Assembly (NCBI RefSeq): GCF_007741475.1
Contig: NZ_CP036261.1
Span: 1,612,001-1,676,000 of the forward strand
DNA: 64,000 nt
From: Rosistilla ulvae
Lineage (GTDB): Bacteria; Planctomycetota; Planctomycetia; Pirellulales; Pirellulaceae
Direction of reading: 5' to 3'
Every line of letters starts with the position of its first letter. The first letter of the stretch is position 1. Below are positions 42,831-52,260 of the stretch, in pieces. The notes under the pieces were generated by a model. It had not been told where the DNA came from and ran no database searches. It was given only the letters and a program-made list of their open reading frames with translations. The position numbers were made by a program, and so were the translations under genes.

Positions 42831-44477
42831 ATGTCCGCAAGAATCAATTCATTGACGACTGGTCCCGACCGGGGCATCGCAGATCGCAAGCAGCAATTGG
42901 CTCAAGCCTTTATCGATTGCCTGCACACCGGGGACGATACGGCCCATTTTTCCGATCTGGAACAGGGCTCCACCGTCTCGGTTCCGCAGAACCTATCGCA
43001 CCCAAGCCTGTTTGATGGTCCAGCGATTCCCGCTTTCGAGGCAGGCGAGCAATTTGGCCCATTCACGATCCAACGCGTTTTGGGCAGCGGTGGGGTAGCC
43101 CACGTTTACGCAGCGACCGACGACAGCGGTGAACAGTTCGCGCTGAAGGTTCCGCGGATCGCCAGTCCTTGGATCAACGATCTGATGGGGCGTGAGTTTC
43201 GTATTGCGCGGACGGTCACCGACAGCAGTCTGGTCGCAATGCGAGCATTGCACCAAATAGACGATGTCCACGTGATCGCTCAGGAAATGATTGTCGGTTC
43301 ATCGATCGACGCTTGGGTTCGACAAGGGACTCCCGTTGGGCAGTTGCCCGATTTGAATCGCGTTTGTCAGGCGATCGCTCAACTGGCGAGAACGCTCGAT
43401 ATCTTGCACAAACAAAACTTTGTCCACCGGGATATCAAACCCAATAACATCCTGATCGATGCTTCGGGACAGCTGAAGTTGATCGATTTTGGAATGGCTA
43501 CGCGGATCCGGACGCTGGGCAATTGGAGCAATCCCGAATTGCAATTGGGCACGTTCCGGTACGTTGCGCCCGAGGTCGCCATGGGATGCTGTCAAACGAC
43601 AGCTTCGGACATTTACAGCCTGGGGCGTGTTTTGTTTTATCTGTTGGCGGGACGCTTGCCCTGCTTGGATCTTCCAATTCAGCCCGATTGGTCGAACGCC
43701 CGGATCGCAGCGCAGTTGACAGAACAGTTGCCGCATGGCACGCCCAGCGATCTGGTTAATCTGTGTATCGGAACCAATGCGTTTGATCCCGAACATCGTC
43801 CCACCGCGGAAGCGATTTTGGACTACTTGCAGCCCGGTGCGGTGAAGTTCGAATCGGAACCGTCCGAACCGGTGGCCGATTTGCGTCGCGAGCTTCGCAA
43901 ACGCGTCAAAGCGAGTTCATCGCAAAACGGTTTGATCGTGATGGCGATGCAAGATACGGGACAGGCTTCTCTTGGGGATGCGATGGATGCGATCTCCGGC
44001 GACGAAAACTATTTGGTGCTCAAGGGGCAAACCAGCGCCGACGAACATCTGCGCCATCGGGCGATCAATCCGATCGTCAGCGAATTGGGGCAGTGGTTAC
44101 AAAATTTGGGTCCGTCGTTGCGTAGTGCCTGGCCACTGCTGCACGATTCGCCCGCGATCGGCGACTGGCCGATCTTGGGGATCCTCGCCTCCGCACACAC
44201 ACGCTTCGCTCAGGCCACCTCTCTCAACGGGGCGAGAGAGACTGGCCTGAGCGATTTAGCGTGGTTGTTCCAATCGCTGACCGAAGACCGCGCGATCGTG
44301 CTGTGCATCGAACATCTGCAACATGCCGATGCCGCCAGTTGGCGGATCTTGCGTCAACTGCAGACCGTCGCACAGAACCACCGCTTGATTATCTTTGCTT
44401 CGGTCGATGCCAACGATGCGGCGGCGATGGACCAACTTGGTTCATTGGTCTCCTCGGACAGAATCCACACGTTGTAG
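42831..44477 (+). CDS. Ser/Thr protein kinase with C-terminally truncated AAA-type ATPase region
   Basis: 548 residues from the ATG at 42831. Residues about 70-330 are a complete Hanks-type kinase: GSGGVAHVYA (glycine loop), FALKVPR (Lys), HRDIKPNN, DFGMA, and APEVAM. Residues 370-548 resemble the start of the large ATPase/regulatory region of PknK-like or other multidomain kinases: a weak nucleotide-binding area (no clean P-loop visible) and RAIVLCIEHLQHADAASWRIL, like the Walker B region of AAA_16 proteins. The protein then ends abruptly at SSDRIHTL. Relatives with this layout usually continue for hundreds of residues, so the gene is probably truncated. The kinase itself looks active. Confidence 0.82.
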   Translation: MSARINSLTTGPDRGIADRKQQLAQAFIDCLHTGDDTAHFSDLEQGSTVSVPQNLSHPSLFDGPAIPAFEAGEQFGPFTIQRVLGSGGVAHVYAATDDSGEQFALKVPRIASPWINDLMGREFRIARTVTDSSLVAMRALHQIDDVHVIAQEMIVGSSIDAWVRQGTPVGQLPDLNRVCQAIAQLARTLDILHKQNFVHRDIKPNNILIDASGQLKLIDFGMATRIRTLGNWSNPELQLGTFRYVAPEVAMGCCQTTASDIYSLGRVLFYLLAGRLPCLDLPIQPDWSNARIAAQLTEQLPHGTPSDLVNLCIGTNAFDPEHRPTAEAILDYLQPGAVKFESEPSEPVADLRRELRKRVKASSSQNGLIVMAMQDTGQASLGDAMDAISGDENYLVLKGQTSADEHLRHRAINPIVSELGQWLQNLGPSLRSAWPLLHDSPAIGDWPILGILASAHTRFAQATSLNGARETGLSDLAWLFQSLTEDRAIVLCIEHLQHADAASWRILRQLQTVAQNHRLIIFASVDANDAAAMDQLGSLVSSDRIHTL

Positions 44478-44767
44478 TGTGGGTTGAATCGTTGCGAGAA
44501 ACGGTGATCGGACGCTTGGCAATCCCTGCGCGAAAGCGTTGAATTGCTGTCTGCCGCCGGGAACCCCCGTTCATTTCACATCGGTTGATGTGCAACTTCT
44601 CAGCCGGCTGCTGGTTTGGCATCTACCCGGCAACGCGATCCTACCGATAGCAAATTGCACGGCTGTTGGGGCGAATTCGCCGAATCGCAGGTACTTGATT
44701 CCCCGGGGCGAGTCTGCCTGAACCGCTTTTCTTAGAGGTCGTCCGCTGGGCAGTCCACCAACCGAGA
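44478..44767 (+). pseudogene. Possible decayed 3' remnant of the kinase/ATPase gene
   Basis: Immediately after the kinase stop, another frame continues with WVESLRETVIGRLAIPARKR before a stop, and later a second frame gives KLHGCWGEFAESQVLDSPGR. These short segments look like coding sequence broken by frameshifts, consistent with loss of the ATPase/helical tail. The evidence is weak because no comparison could be made; it could be ordinary intergenic DNA. Confidence 0.35.
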
Positions 44768-46615
44768 TCAGTTGTGGCTGACCAGGTACAGTTGGCTGTT
44801 ACGCAACAGCGAGCCTTTTTCGAAGTCGATGTTTTTCAGCGCGACGGCGTATTCGGTCTTGGCGGTGAAGTAGCGAGTCTGGGCGTCGCTGAGTCGACGT
44901 TGAGCATCCAACAGTTGTTCCAGATTGACCGGCAATCCTGCGCGGCGGTTCGCCTCGAGCGCTTCGACGGCATCGGCTGCGGCGAGGAAGCGGTTCATGT
45001 TGGTTTGGGTCTGCTGGAACGCGCGATCCGCTTCGGCCACCATCGCCGCCAAATCGTGGGTCACGCGCCGCGATTGTTCGGTCAGCACGGCTTGTTCGCG
45101 GGCCAAATGCAGTTTCGCGTTTTGCACCGCAGCATGTGCCTGGCGGAACCCAACCGGCAGCGACAATTCGAAACCGGCTTCCCATTCTTGGAAGTTGCCA
45201 CTGCCGAGATCGCGGAAAGCGGAGTCGTTGCCGATCCAGTTCTTGTCGAGTCCGCGATAGCGATAGCGGCCGATCATATCGAGTTGTGGGAGCAGGAAAT
45301 TTTTGGCGGCTAGCAATTCCAGGCGGCGGCGTTCGACAACCATCCGCTGTTTTCTCAGTTCGGCGCGATACTGGAGGGCTTCGGCGGCGATCGAGTCCCA
45401 ATCGAAACGGATCGGCGCGGCGATCGGTTCATCGCTGGGACGAAGCAATTGTTCGCCACGTTGCGGCAGTCCGATCATCAACCGCAGTTTTCGTTCGGCA
45501 GCTTGCACACCACCGACGCCAGCAAACACGCCGCCTTGGTTGCCGCTGCCCGATTCGGTTCGCTGCGTCGCTTTGCCAGCAATCGCGTCTTCTAGCTCCG
45601 ATTGAAAGCGGTAGTACTGCTCGCGGGCAAGCGCCTCGGCGGCACCCGAACGCCGGTTGGCAACCTTTTGCGCTTCGTAGTTCAACCACGTCTCGCGACT
45701 CTTTTCCATCGCAAATTGCTTGGCGTCGAGGTCGCGGTAGGCGAAATACAAGTCCCAGTAGGCGTTGGTCACATCGCTGACAAAACGACGCAACGCGAGT
45801 TCGAATTCCAGGTCGTTGATGTCGCTGTTGACCTTCGCGATCAAGACGCCGTTGTAGACGCCCGGTCCGCCGCCGGGGCCGGCGATGCGGTTGAACGTTA
45901 ATCCGCCCCCTTGCAACAACGGCTGTCGGATCTCGCCCTCGAGTTGTTGTTGCCAGGCGCTGGGAGTGATGTTGCCGGTCGCGTTGTTGGCATCGTAATC
46001 GGTGATACTGCGAAGCGCAAATTCGGCTCCCATCGCACTTCGCTTGCTCAATTGGGCGATGTAGTCGTGGCGATCCTGAGAGAAAACATTCGATCCGCCA
46101 CCAAAGAAGCGGTTGTTGAAGCGACGGTCGTTGTTCTGGAATGTCGCCAGGATATCCATTTGGGCATCGAACGCGCTGAGTGCTCCTTCCATGCCAAACC
46201 GCGGATCGGTCTGCTGCAACGGCCGACTCTGTTCGGTCATCACCAGGTCGGGCGATTGCAAAATCGTGGCCCCGAGTTCTCGCATCACTTCGGTGCTGGA
46301 GAGAGCCGTCGACAGCGCTTCTTCCAGGGTGAGTTCCCAGTACTGGATCTCGCTGCCCGATTTGAAGTCTTCCAACGTCAACGGACGGGTATCCGATGTG
46401 TGCGCCACGCTGCCAGCATTTCCCGTATCGACACGGCACATCACGGCGTCGACCGCCGTCGTATCATTGCAGATCGTTTGCGCACTTTGATGGTACGTAC
46501 GGCATCCGCTGATGCTCAGAGCGATTGTTGCAATAGCCCACATCCACGCCATTATATGAAGACGCGTTGTCGGTTCGTGCAATTGTGTTTCGCGGGTGCG
46601 ATCGTGATCAACCAT
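44768..46615 (-). CDS. TolC-family outer-membrane factor (lipoprotein)
   Basis: About 615 residues from the first ATG at 46615; a TTG at 46645 and an ATG at 46552 are alternatives. The hydrophobic segment MWAIATIALSISGC has a lipobox with Cys, so it is probably a lipid-anchored outer-membrane protein like OprM. The rest shows two similar halves of long amphipathic helices, e.g. ETWLNYEAQKVANRRSGAA and AVLTEQSRRVTHDLAAMVAE, and the equatorial VNLEQLLDAQRRLSDAQTRYF, typical of TolC/OEP proteins. It forms an outer-membrane export channel. It is divergent from the adaptor operon (46954 onward), from which it is separated by a 338-bp shared control region; together they should form an envelope-spanning exporter. 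Confidence 0.88.
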   Translation of the reverse strand: MVDHDRTRETQLHEPTTRLHIMAWMWAIATIALSISGCRTYHQSAQTICNDTTAVDAVMCRVDTGNAGSVAHTSDTRPLTLEDFKSGSEIQYWELTLEEALSTALSSTEVMRELGATILQSPDLVMTEQSRPLQQTDPRFGMEGALSAFDAQMDILATFQNNDRRFNNRFFGGGSNVFSQDRHDYIAQLSKRSAMGAEFALRSITDYDANNATGNITPSAWQQQLEGEIRQPLLQGGGLTFNRIAGPGGGPGVYNGVLIAKVNSDINDLEFELALRRFVSDVTNAYWDLYFAYRDLDAKQFAMEKSRETWLNYEAQKVANRRSGAAEALAREQYYRFQSELEDAIAGKATQRTESGSGNQGGVFAGVGGVQAAERKLRLMIGLPQRGEQLLRPSDEPIAAPIRFDWDSIAAEALQYRAELRKQRMVVERRRLELLAAKNFLLPQLDMIGRYRYRGLDKNWIGNDSAFRDLGSGNFQEWEAGFELSLPVGFRQAHAAVQNAKLHLAREQAVLTEQSRRVTHDLAAMVAEADRAFQQTQTNMNRFLAAADAVEALEANRRAGLPVNLEQLLDAQRRLSDAQTRYFTAKTEYAVALKNIDFEKGSLLRNSQLYLVSHN

Positions 46616-46953
46616 GGTGCAACCGACTGCCCATTGGGGTGTCAATTAAGAATACAACCTATCCAATCCTTCTTCCTCGATCCGATGGCGGTGTCAAATC
46701 CATACGAACCGCTGCGATTCGCACAACCCGCCGCAGATTCATTGCCGGATGACTGTTTCAACCCAATTAATCCTTGGCAACCGAACAACCGGCACATCTT
46801 CTCACCACCCTGTTTTGCAGCGTTGCTTGCGTAGTCGATAGTCTCGATGTAGCGGCTGTAATGCTTGCATTCGACGAAATCAATTCGGTTTTGGCATCGC
46901 CGTCGCCAAGGGATGCAAACCGCCTGATAGCATAGATGGCTGGGAATTGTTCT
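46616..46953. promoter_or_regulatory. Divergent control region between TolC-like gene and adaptor operon
   Basis: 338 bp with no credible gene, expected to hold promoters in both directions. I saw no strong consensus promoter or palindrome. Confidence 0.4.
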
Positions 46954-48888
46954 ATGCAAAAACTGAAGCCATCTGAAATCCTGCTGCCTCATCCGCACGT
47001 TGAGCGTTTCTTTGCGCAAGTCGATCGCATTTGTGCGCTCCGCGATGTTACATCGCAGCTGTTTCCCGAACTGATCGACCAATTGATCGACGATGGCATC
47101 GTCTCGTCAGCAGCTCTTTGGTGTCGCCAAGCCGGTCAGACGTCGCTACTGGCGAGATCGTCCGATTGGCGGTTCGAATTGCCACAACCGTTCCCTGAGA
47201 CATTGCTGCAGGCAACCGCAGGCAGTTCCGCTTCGTTACCCTTGGGCGAATCCGAATCGATCGAATCACCAGCTGGCGAAGCTGCGATCACCAGCCAACG
47301 CATCGTCGCCGGTTATTGCGGCGGCGCTGAATCGTTTCTGATCTTCGATGGCGTGATCGAACCGGGAGCGTCTCTTGCGGCGATTCGACAACGCCAGGAG
47401 ATCCTCGAAGGTTTTGCCGAAATCGCGGGGAACCGTTGGGTTCGCCATCGCTTTGAAACACTTTCGCAACAACCGCATCCCACGGACCTGACGCAGCGCT
47501 TGATCGATCTGATGGTCGATTCGAAGTCGCTGGAGGCTTCGACGCGGACGCTCGCGGCCGAATTGTTGGCGGCGACGAATGTCGATCGAGTCAGTCTGCT
47601 GCAATGCCAAGCGGGCAAGACCCGGCTGTTGGCGATGGCTCCAGCGGGCAACATCGATCACCGTTCCACTTTGGTCCGACGTCTGGAGGCCCTGGTGACG
47701 CAGGTGTCCCATGGCAGTGGGACGCTATCGTATTCGATGGGGTTGCCATCGACCGATGCCTCGCCGGAAAGTCTGCTGGAATATGTCGACGAATCGGAGT
47801 GTCGCCAGTTGGATCTGATGTCCGACATGCAGCGAGAGGATCGCCCCTCGGAAAACGCTTCTGTGGTGGTTGTGCTGGAACGTTTTAACGTCGATCGCAC
47901 GACCACGTCCCACGATCGCGATTTGGGGTCGCGGGCGTTGCCCGTGTTGCGGCATCTGGTCGAGCGGCACGACCATGGTTGGAGACGATATCTGCAACCT
48001 TTGCGACAGGCTTCGCCGGCGCGCAACGCTGCGATCGTCTCGCTTGTCGGCTTGGTGATTTTGTTGGCGCTGATGTTGATACCGGGAGACTTCTGGATTC
48101 CGGTCGATGGGCATCTGCATCCCGTGGCATCGCAAGGCGTCTTTGCCCCCAGCGATGGCGTCGTCGAACAACTGTATGTCGCAAATGGTGCCGAGGTTGC
48201 CCGTGGGGAGAAGTTGTTGGCGATTCGCGATCCTCAATTGGAATTGCGGGGGAGCGAATTGGACGGGCAGATCGCCACGTTGAAGTCTCAGTTGGCGTCG
48301 GTCCAGGCGACCCGTGGGCAAGCGGCTCGCGACCCGCAACGCACTCGCAGCGGTGAACTTTCGGCTCAAGAACAAGACCTGGAAATTCAGCTGGCCGGAT
48401 TGCAGCGTCAACGCGATGTGGTGACCAAGCATCGCCAACAACTGGAAATCACCAGCCCTTTATCTGGCAAGGTCCAACGCTGGGACATGGAGCATGAATT
48501 GCGAGACCGCCCCGTTGCGCATGGCCAGCATCTGTTGGACGTGATCGATGCGGATTCGGCTTGGGAGCTGCGATTGGATGTCCCCGACCATTTGATCGGC
48601 TACGTCGTGAACGCCCAACGCGAAGGGCCGTTGCCGGTGAACTTTCGGATTCGCAGCGATCCGGGGCAAGTCATGCCTGCGGTGGTTGCAAGCGTTGCGG
48701 AATCGACGCAGATCGATCCGCAGGGGCGAACGACCGTCTTGGTCTCCGCCGCGATCGACGACGATCTGTTGGACGATCCACGAATCGGAGCCGGGGTCGT
48801 CGCTCGGATCGATTGTGGACGCCGGTCGTTGGCGTTTATTTGGTTCCGCGAACTGATTGAATTTTGTCAAAGTAATTTCTATTTCTAA
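46954..48888 (+). CDS. GAF-like/HlyD-type membrane fusion protein
   Basis: 644 residues from the ATG at 46954. Residues about 10-150 and 190-350 look like two GAF-type sensory domains in the cytoplasm (e.g. LTQRLIDLMVDSKSLEAST, LAAELLAATNVDRVSLLQC). One TM helix (NAAIVSLVGLVILLALMLI, about residue 370) leads to a periplasmic HlyD/biotinyl-lipoyl half: VFAPSDGVVEQLYVANGAEV, a coiled-coil hairpin (LDGQIATLKSQLASVQATR), and LEITSPLSGKVQRWD. The protein thus couples cytoplasmic ligand sensing to an export adaptor, an unusual combination. It is the first gene of a three-gene operon (13 bp to the next). No enzyme motif is present. Confidence 0.82.
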   Translation: MQKLKPSEILLPHPHVERFFAQVDRICALRDVTSQLFPELIDQLIDDGIVSSAALWCRQAGQTSLLARSSDWRFELPQPFPETLLQATAGSSASLPLGESESIESPAGEAAITSQRIVAGYCGGAESFLIFDGVIEPGASLAAIRQRQEILEGFAEIAGNRWVRHRFETLSQQPHPTDLTQRLIDLMVDSKSLEASTRTLAAELLAATNVDRVSLLQCQAGKTRLLAMAPAGNIDHRSTLVRRLEALVTQVSHGSGTLSYSMGLPSTDASPESLLEYVDESECRQLDLMSDMQREDRPSENASVVVVLERFNVDRTTTSHDRDLGSRALPVLRHLVERHDHGWRRYLQPLRQASPARNAAIVSLVGLVILLALMLIPGDFWIPVDGHLHPVASQGVFAPSDGVVEQLYVANGAEVARGEKLLAIRDPQLELRGSELDGQIATLKSQLASVQATRGQAARDPQRTRSGELSAQEQDLEIQLAGLQRQRDVVTKHRQQLEITSPLSGKVQRWDMEHELRDRPVAHGQHLLDVIDADSAWELRLDVPDHLIGYVVNAQREGPLPVNFRIRSDPGQVMPAVVASVAESTQIDPQGRTTVLVSAAIDDDLLDDPRIGAGVVARIDCGRRSLAFIWFRELIEFCQSNFYF

Positions 48889-48901
48889 GCGAGACGAATC
48901 C

Positions 48902-50014
48902 ATGTCTTCATTCTATCGCCGCTCACTTAGCCTCTTATGGATTGCTCTGCTTGCGCCGACCGTTTCCGCTGTGGAACCACTTGTGATTCAGCGGGTGTTC
49001 GTTAAACGTATTGCCGAAGTCGACCTGGCGGCTCCCAAAGCGGGACTGTTGGCGGTTATCGACGTCGAAGAAGGGGCCTCGGTTGCGAAGGATCAACAAC
49101 TGGCCAAATTGGACGATCGGATCGCAAGCATCGATCTGCAGCGGGCCGAGATCGAATATGAAGTTGCGGTCCAGGAAGCCGATCGCCGATCCGAGATCCA
49201 ATTGGCTCAGAAGCGGCTGGAGGTCGCTCGGCAATCGGGAAAGCAATACGCGATCGAAAACGATGCAGCGCATCGGCTGGGCGGCAATCGGTTGGCGGTC
49301 CAAGCGGCAGAGAAATCGAGTGCGGTTGCCAAGAACGAACTCGATCGCGCCCAACGGGCACGCGACGAGTTTGCTGACAGTGTTTCCGAATCGGAGATCG
49401 AAGGCTTGTCGTTGGCCTATCAGCAAGCGTCGCTCGAAGCCCAACAAGCCGAATTCCAACGCCAGCAAGATCTGTTGGCGGCGGCGGCATCGGACGAATC
49501 GCTGCAGTCGCATCGCTTGACGACCGAGGAGTTGATGATCGAATTGGAGCAGGCAAAGACGGAACTGCAGCTGGCAGAACTGAATGCTGACCTGTATCGG
49601 AACGCCCTCGACGCGGCTCGAATTCATCTGGCCCAACATCGAGTCGAAGCTCCTTTTGCGGGCGTTGTTGTCCAACGCTATCGACAGCAGGGGGAATGGG
49701 TCAAGCAGGGCGATCCGATCTTGCGCGTGTTGCGTCTGGATCGGTTGCGCGTCGAAGGATTTCTGCCGACCCGCTCGATCCCAGGCGATCTGATCGGTTG
49801 CCAAGCGGAGATTCAAGTCGCCGGCAATGCCAATCAGTCGTTGGTGTTTCAGGGACGTGTTGCGTTTGTGTCGCCGGAAGTCGATGCGGTGAACAACGAA
49901 GTGGCGGTGTGGGCGGAATTCGACAACTCCGATTTGAAGGCCTGGCCAGGGATGCAAGGGACGCTGACCATCACTCTGCCCGATGCGACCGACGAACCAA
50001 ATCAAGATAAATAA
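48902..50014 (+). CDS. Periplasmic adaptor (HlyD/RND membrane fusion protein)
   Basis: 370 residues from the ATG at 48902 (GCGAGA upstream). A signal peptide (LSLLWIALLAPTVSAV) is followed by a lipoyl half-motif (LAAPKAGLLAVIDVEEGASV), a long coiled coil (residues about 75-250, e.g. AEIEYEVAVQEADRRSEIQL), a second lipoyl half (RVEAPFAGVVVQRYRQQGEWV) and a beta-barrel domain, the standard order of membrane fusion proteins. It should bridge an inner-membrane component to the TolC-like protein. The neighbours provide no RND pump or ABC exporter, so the inner-membrane partner is likely the M50-type protein encoded next (14 bp downstream). Confidence 0.88.
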   Translation: MSSFYRRSLSLLWIALLAPTVSAVEPLVIQRVFVKRIAEVDLAAPKAGLLAVIDVEEGASVAKDQQLAKLDDRIASIDLQRAEIEYEVAVQEADRRSEIQLAQKRLEVARQSGKQYAIENDAAHRLGGNRLAVQAAEKSSAVAKNELDRAQRARDEFADSVSESEIEGLSLAYQQASLEAQQAEFQRQQDLLAAAASDESLQSHRLTTEELMIELEQAKTELQLAELNADLYRNALDAARIHLAQHRVEAPFAGVVVQRYRQQGEWVKQGDPILRVLRLDRLRVEGFLPTRSIPGDLIGCQAEIQVAGNANQSLVFQGRVAFVSPEVDAVNNEVAVWAEFDNSDLKAWPGMQGTLTITLPDATDEPNQDK

Positions 50015-50028
50015 GCGACACGCCGGTT

Positions 50029-52260
50029 TTGAATGCGCTCATCATCCCTCCTGTTTCGCATCCGCTGGCGACCGCCCCGTCGTCGCGTTTGGTGTTGCGC
50101 GACGATCTGATCCATCGCCGCGTGCAGATGGGGAATCGTACGCTGTGGGTGATCAAAGATCCTGTTTCCAGCGACTTTTTCTATTTCAGTGAGCGCGAAT
50201 ACACGGTGTTGTCTGTTCTCGATGGACGATCTCCCGATGCGATCGCTGCCGAATACCGACGGCATCACGGCAACGACGTTTTGTCCTCCGACCACCTGGT
50301 CTCGTTTCTGGCTCAGGTTCAACGCAGCGGGTTGCTGCGAGGTTCGCCGAAGACGACTGGAACCGAATCGATTCCGGCGGCCCGCTCGCGCGCTGGCTTT
50401 CGCGCGGGCCTGCTCTCTCCGTTGGCGATCCGTCTGCCAGGCGTCAATCCAGACCGATTGTTGGATTGGCTCGAACCGAAGACTCGCTGGATCTTTGCGC
50501 CACTGACACTCGGATGTGCTCTCCTTTGGATCGTTTTCGCCGCGGTGATCGTTGGTTTGCGAGCGGAGACGTTTTTTCTGGAGCTACGGCAATCGCAGGC
50601 TTGGGCCTCGGCGGGCATGATGGGAGTGGTGATCCTTGTGATCGCGATCACCAAGATCGTGCATGAATTGGCCCACGCGGTGACCTGCCGGCGCTTTGGC
50701 GGTTCGTGTACCGAGATCGGGGTGATGTTTCTGGTTATGATTCCCTGCCTGTATTGCGATGTATCCAACGCCTGGCTGCAGCCGCGACGAAGCCGACGGA
50801 TCGCCATTTCGGCGGCGGGGATCTTGGCCGAACTTTGGATCGCCGCGACCGCCGCGGTGCTGTGGTCGATCACGATCGATGGGCCACTGCACTGGATCTG
50901 TCTGTCGATCGTTGTGGTCTGCAGCGTCAGCACGCTGTTGTTCAATGGCAATCCGTTGATGCGGTACGATGGCTATTACATCCTTTCGGATCTGTTGCAG
51001 ATTCCAAATTTGGCAGCCGAGAGTTCCGCCGCATTGATGCGCCGCATCAAACATCTGGCGACGGGAATTCGGGACGTGCCAAGCGCCGATCGCGGTCGGC
51101 GATCCGAACTGCTGTTGATCGGATACGCAATCGCCAGCCTCGGTTATCGGATGGTGGTGATCGGTGCGATCCTGTTTGCGATCCACAAACTGGGGATCGC
51201 TTACGATCTGCGAATCGCCGCCTGGTTGGTGACCGCACCGATGTTGTTTGGGTTGGTCCGCGGGATGGGGCGACAGGTCGGAACAATGCGGCTGTCGGCG
51301 ATGGAACGTCGATCGGTGCGGCGTGGTCGCGTTGCGATCGGCTATCTGGGGATCTTGGCGTTTGTGATCGGTCTGCTGTTGATTCCCTTGCCGCATCGGA
51401 TCACGCTGCCAGCGATCGCAAAAGCTGTGGATCAACAAGACGTCTATGTCGTTCAACCGGGCAGTCTCGTCTCGGCAGTCGTGGAAGGGACCCAGGTCGA
51501 GGTTGGGGATGAGATTGCCCAACTGAAGAATCGCGATCTCGATCTGGAATTGGAATCGCTTGCGGCGCAAGCGACTGCGTTGGATCAGCGATTGGATCGC
51601 GTCGCATCCCTGCGCAGCGAAGATCCCAAATATGCTGCCCAGATCCCCGCGTTGACCGAAGGGATTGCGGCGATTCAAGAGAAGATTGCGTTGCGGAAAC
51701 GCGAACAAGCAGCGCTGCGCATCGTCGCGCCCGCCGCCGGTTTGGTTTTTGCCGCGCCACCGCGTCAGCTTTCGGCAGACGAATCGACGGCTGACGACGC
51801 TTGGTCGGGAACGTTGCTTCAACCACACAACATCGGCAGTTTTGTTCCGCGAGGAACGCATCTGTGTTCGATCGGTTCGCCGACCGCACGAACCGTCTCC
51901 CTCTTGGCCTCTCACCGCGAGATCGGTTTCGTGCGACCTGGACAAACCGTAGCGCTGTATGCTCCCGGTTCGCCCGGCGGACGAGTGCACGGCACCGTGA
52001 CTCAGATCGATGCTCAACCGTTGACCCATCTGCCGCGTGAATTGGTCATCAATCAACAGGTCTCGGTCGAGCCGGGGAAACTTGGTGGCGCTCAACCGCT
52101 CGAACCAACCTATCAGATCCAGGTTGCGGTTTCTCAGAACGACGTTCCCCTGCGTCTCCGAACCGCCAGCACGGCGCGCGTTCACGTCGGATACCGTTCG
52201 CTGTTGGGACGGCTGTCGCGATTTCTTGCCGATTCGTTGCGGTTTGAACTCAATCCTTGA
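50029..52260 (+). CDS. PqqD-like / site-2-type M50 metallopeptidase / HlyD fusion membrane protein
   Basis: 743 residues starting at a TTG codon (50029); the first ATG (50128) would cut away the conserved N-terminal LVLRDDLIHRRVQMGNRTLW, so TTG is favoured. Residues about 20-105 are a PqqD-like winged helix (FFYFSEREYTVLSVLDGRSP). Next is a membrane region of about ten helices with the zinc motif HELAH (212-216) and NPLMRYDGYY (308-317, third ligand Asp). The C-terminal 250 residues are an HlyD-type periplasmic domain (VYVVQPGSLVSAVVEGTQVEV; LRIVAPAAGLVFA). The family is known in planctomycetes and other bacteria but uncharacterised; the PqqD part may recognise a peptide substrate. It completes the adaptor operon with the GAF-like/HlyD and HlyD proteins. 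Confidence 0.87.
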   Translation: MNALIIPPVSHPLATAPSSRLVLRDDLIHRRVQMGNRTLWVIKDPVSSDFFYFSEREYTVLSVLDGRSPDAIAAEYRRHHGNDVLSSDHLVSFLAQVQRSGLLRGSPKTTGTESIPAARSRAGFRAGLLSPLAIRLPGVNPDRLLDWLEPKTRWIFAPLTLGCALLWIVFAAVIVGLRAETFFLELRQSQAWASAGMMGVVILVIAITKIVHELAHAVTCRRFGGSCTEIGVMFLVMIPCLYCDVSNAWLQPRRSRRIAISAAGILAELWIAATAAVLWSITIDGPLHWICLSIVVVCSVSTLLFNGNPLMRYDGYYILSDLLQIPNLAAESSAALMRRIKHLATGIRDVPSADRGRRSELLLIGYAIASLGYRMVVIGAILFAIHKLGIAYDLRIAAWLVTAPMLFGLVRGMGRQVGTMRLSAMERRSVRRGRVAIGYLGILAFVIGLLLIPLPHRITLPAIAKAVDQQDVYVVQPGSLVSAVVEGTQVEVGDEIAQLKNRDLDLELESLAAQATALDQRLDRVASLRSEDPKYAAQIPALTEGIAAIQEKIALRKREQAALRIVAPAAGLVFAAPPRQLSADESTADDAWSGTLLQPHNIGSFVPRGTHLCSIGSPTARTVSLLASHREIGFVRPGQTVALYAPGSPGGRVHGTVTQIDAQPLTHLPRELVINQQVSVEPGKLGGAQPLEPTYQIQVAVSQNDVPLRLRTASTARVHVGYRSLLGRLSRFLADSLRFELNP

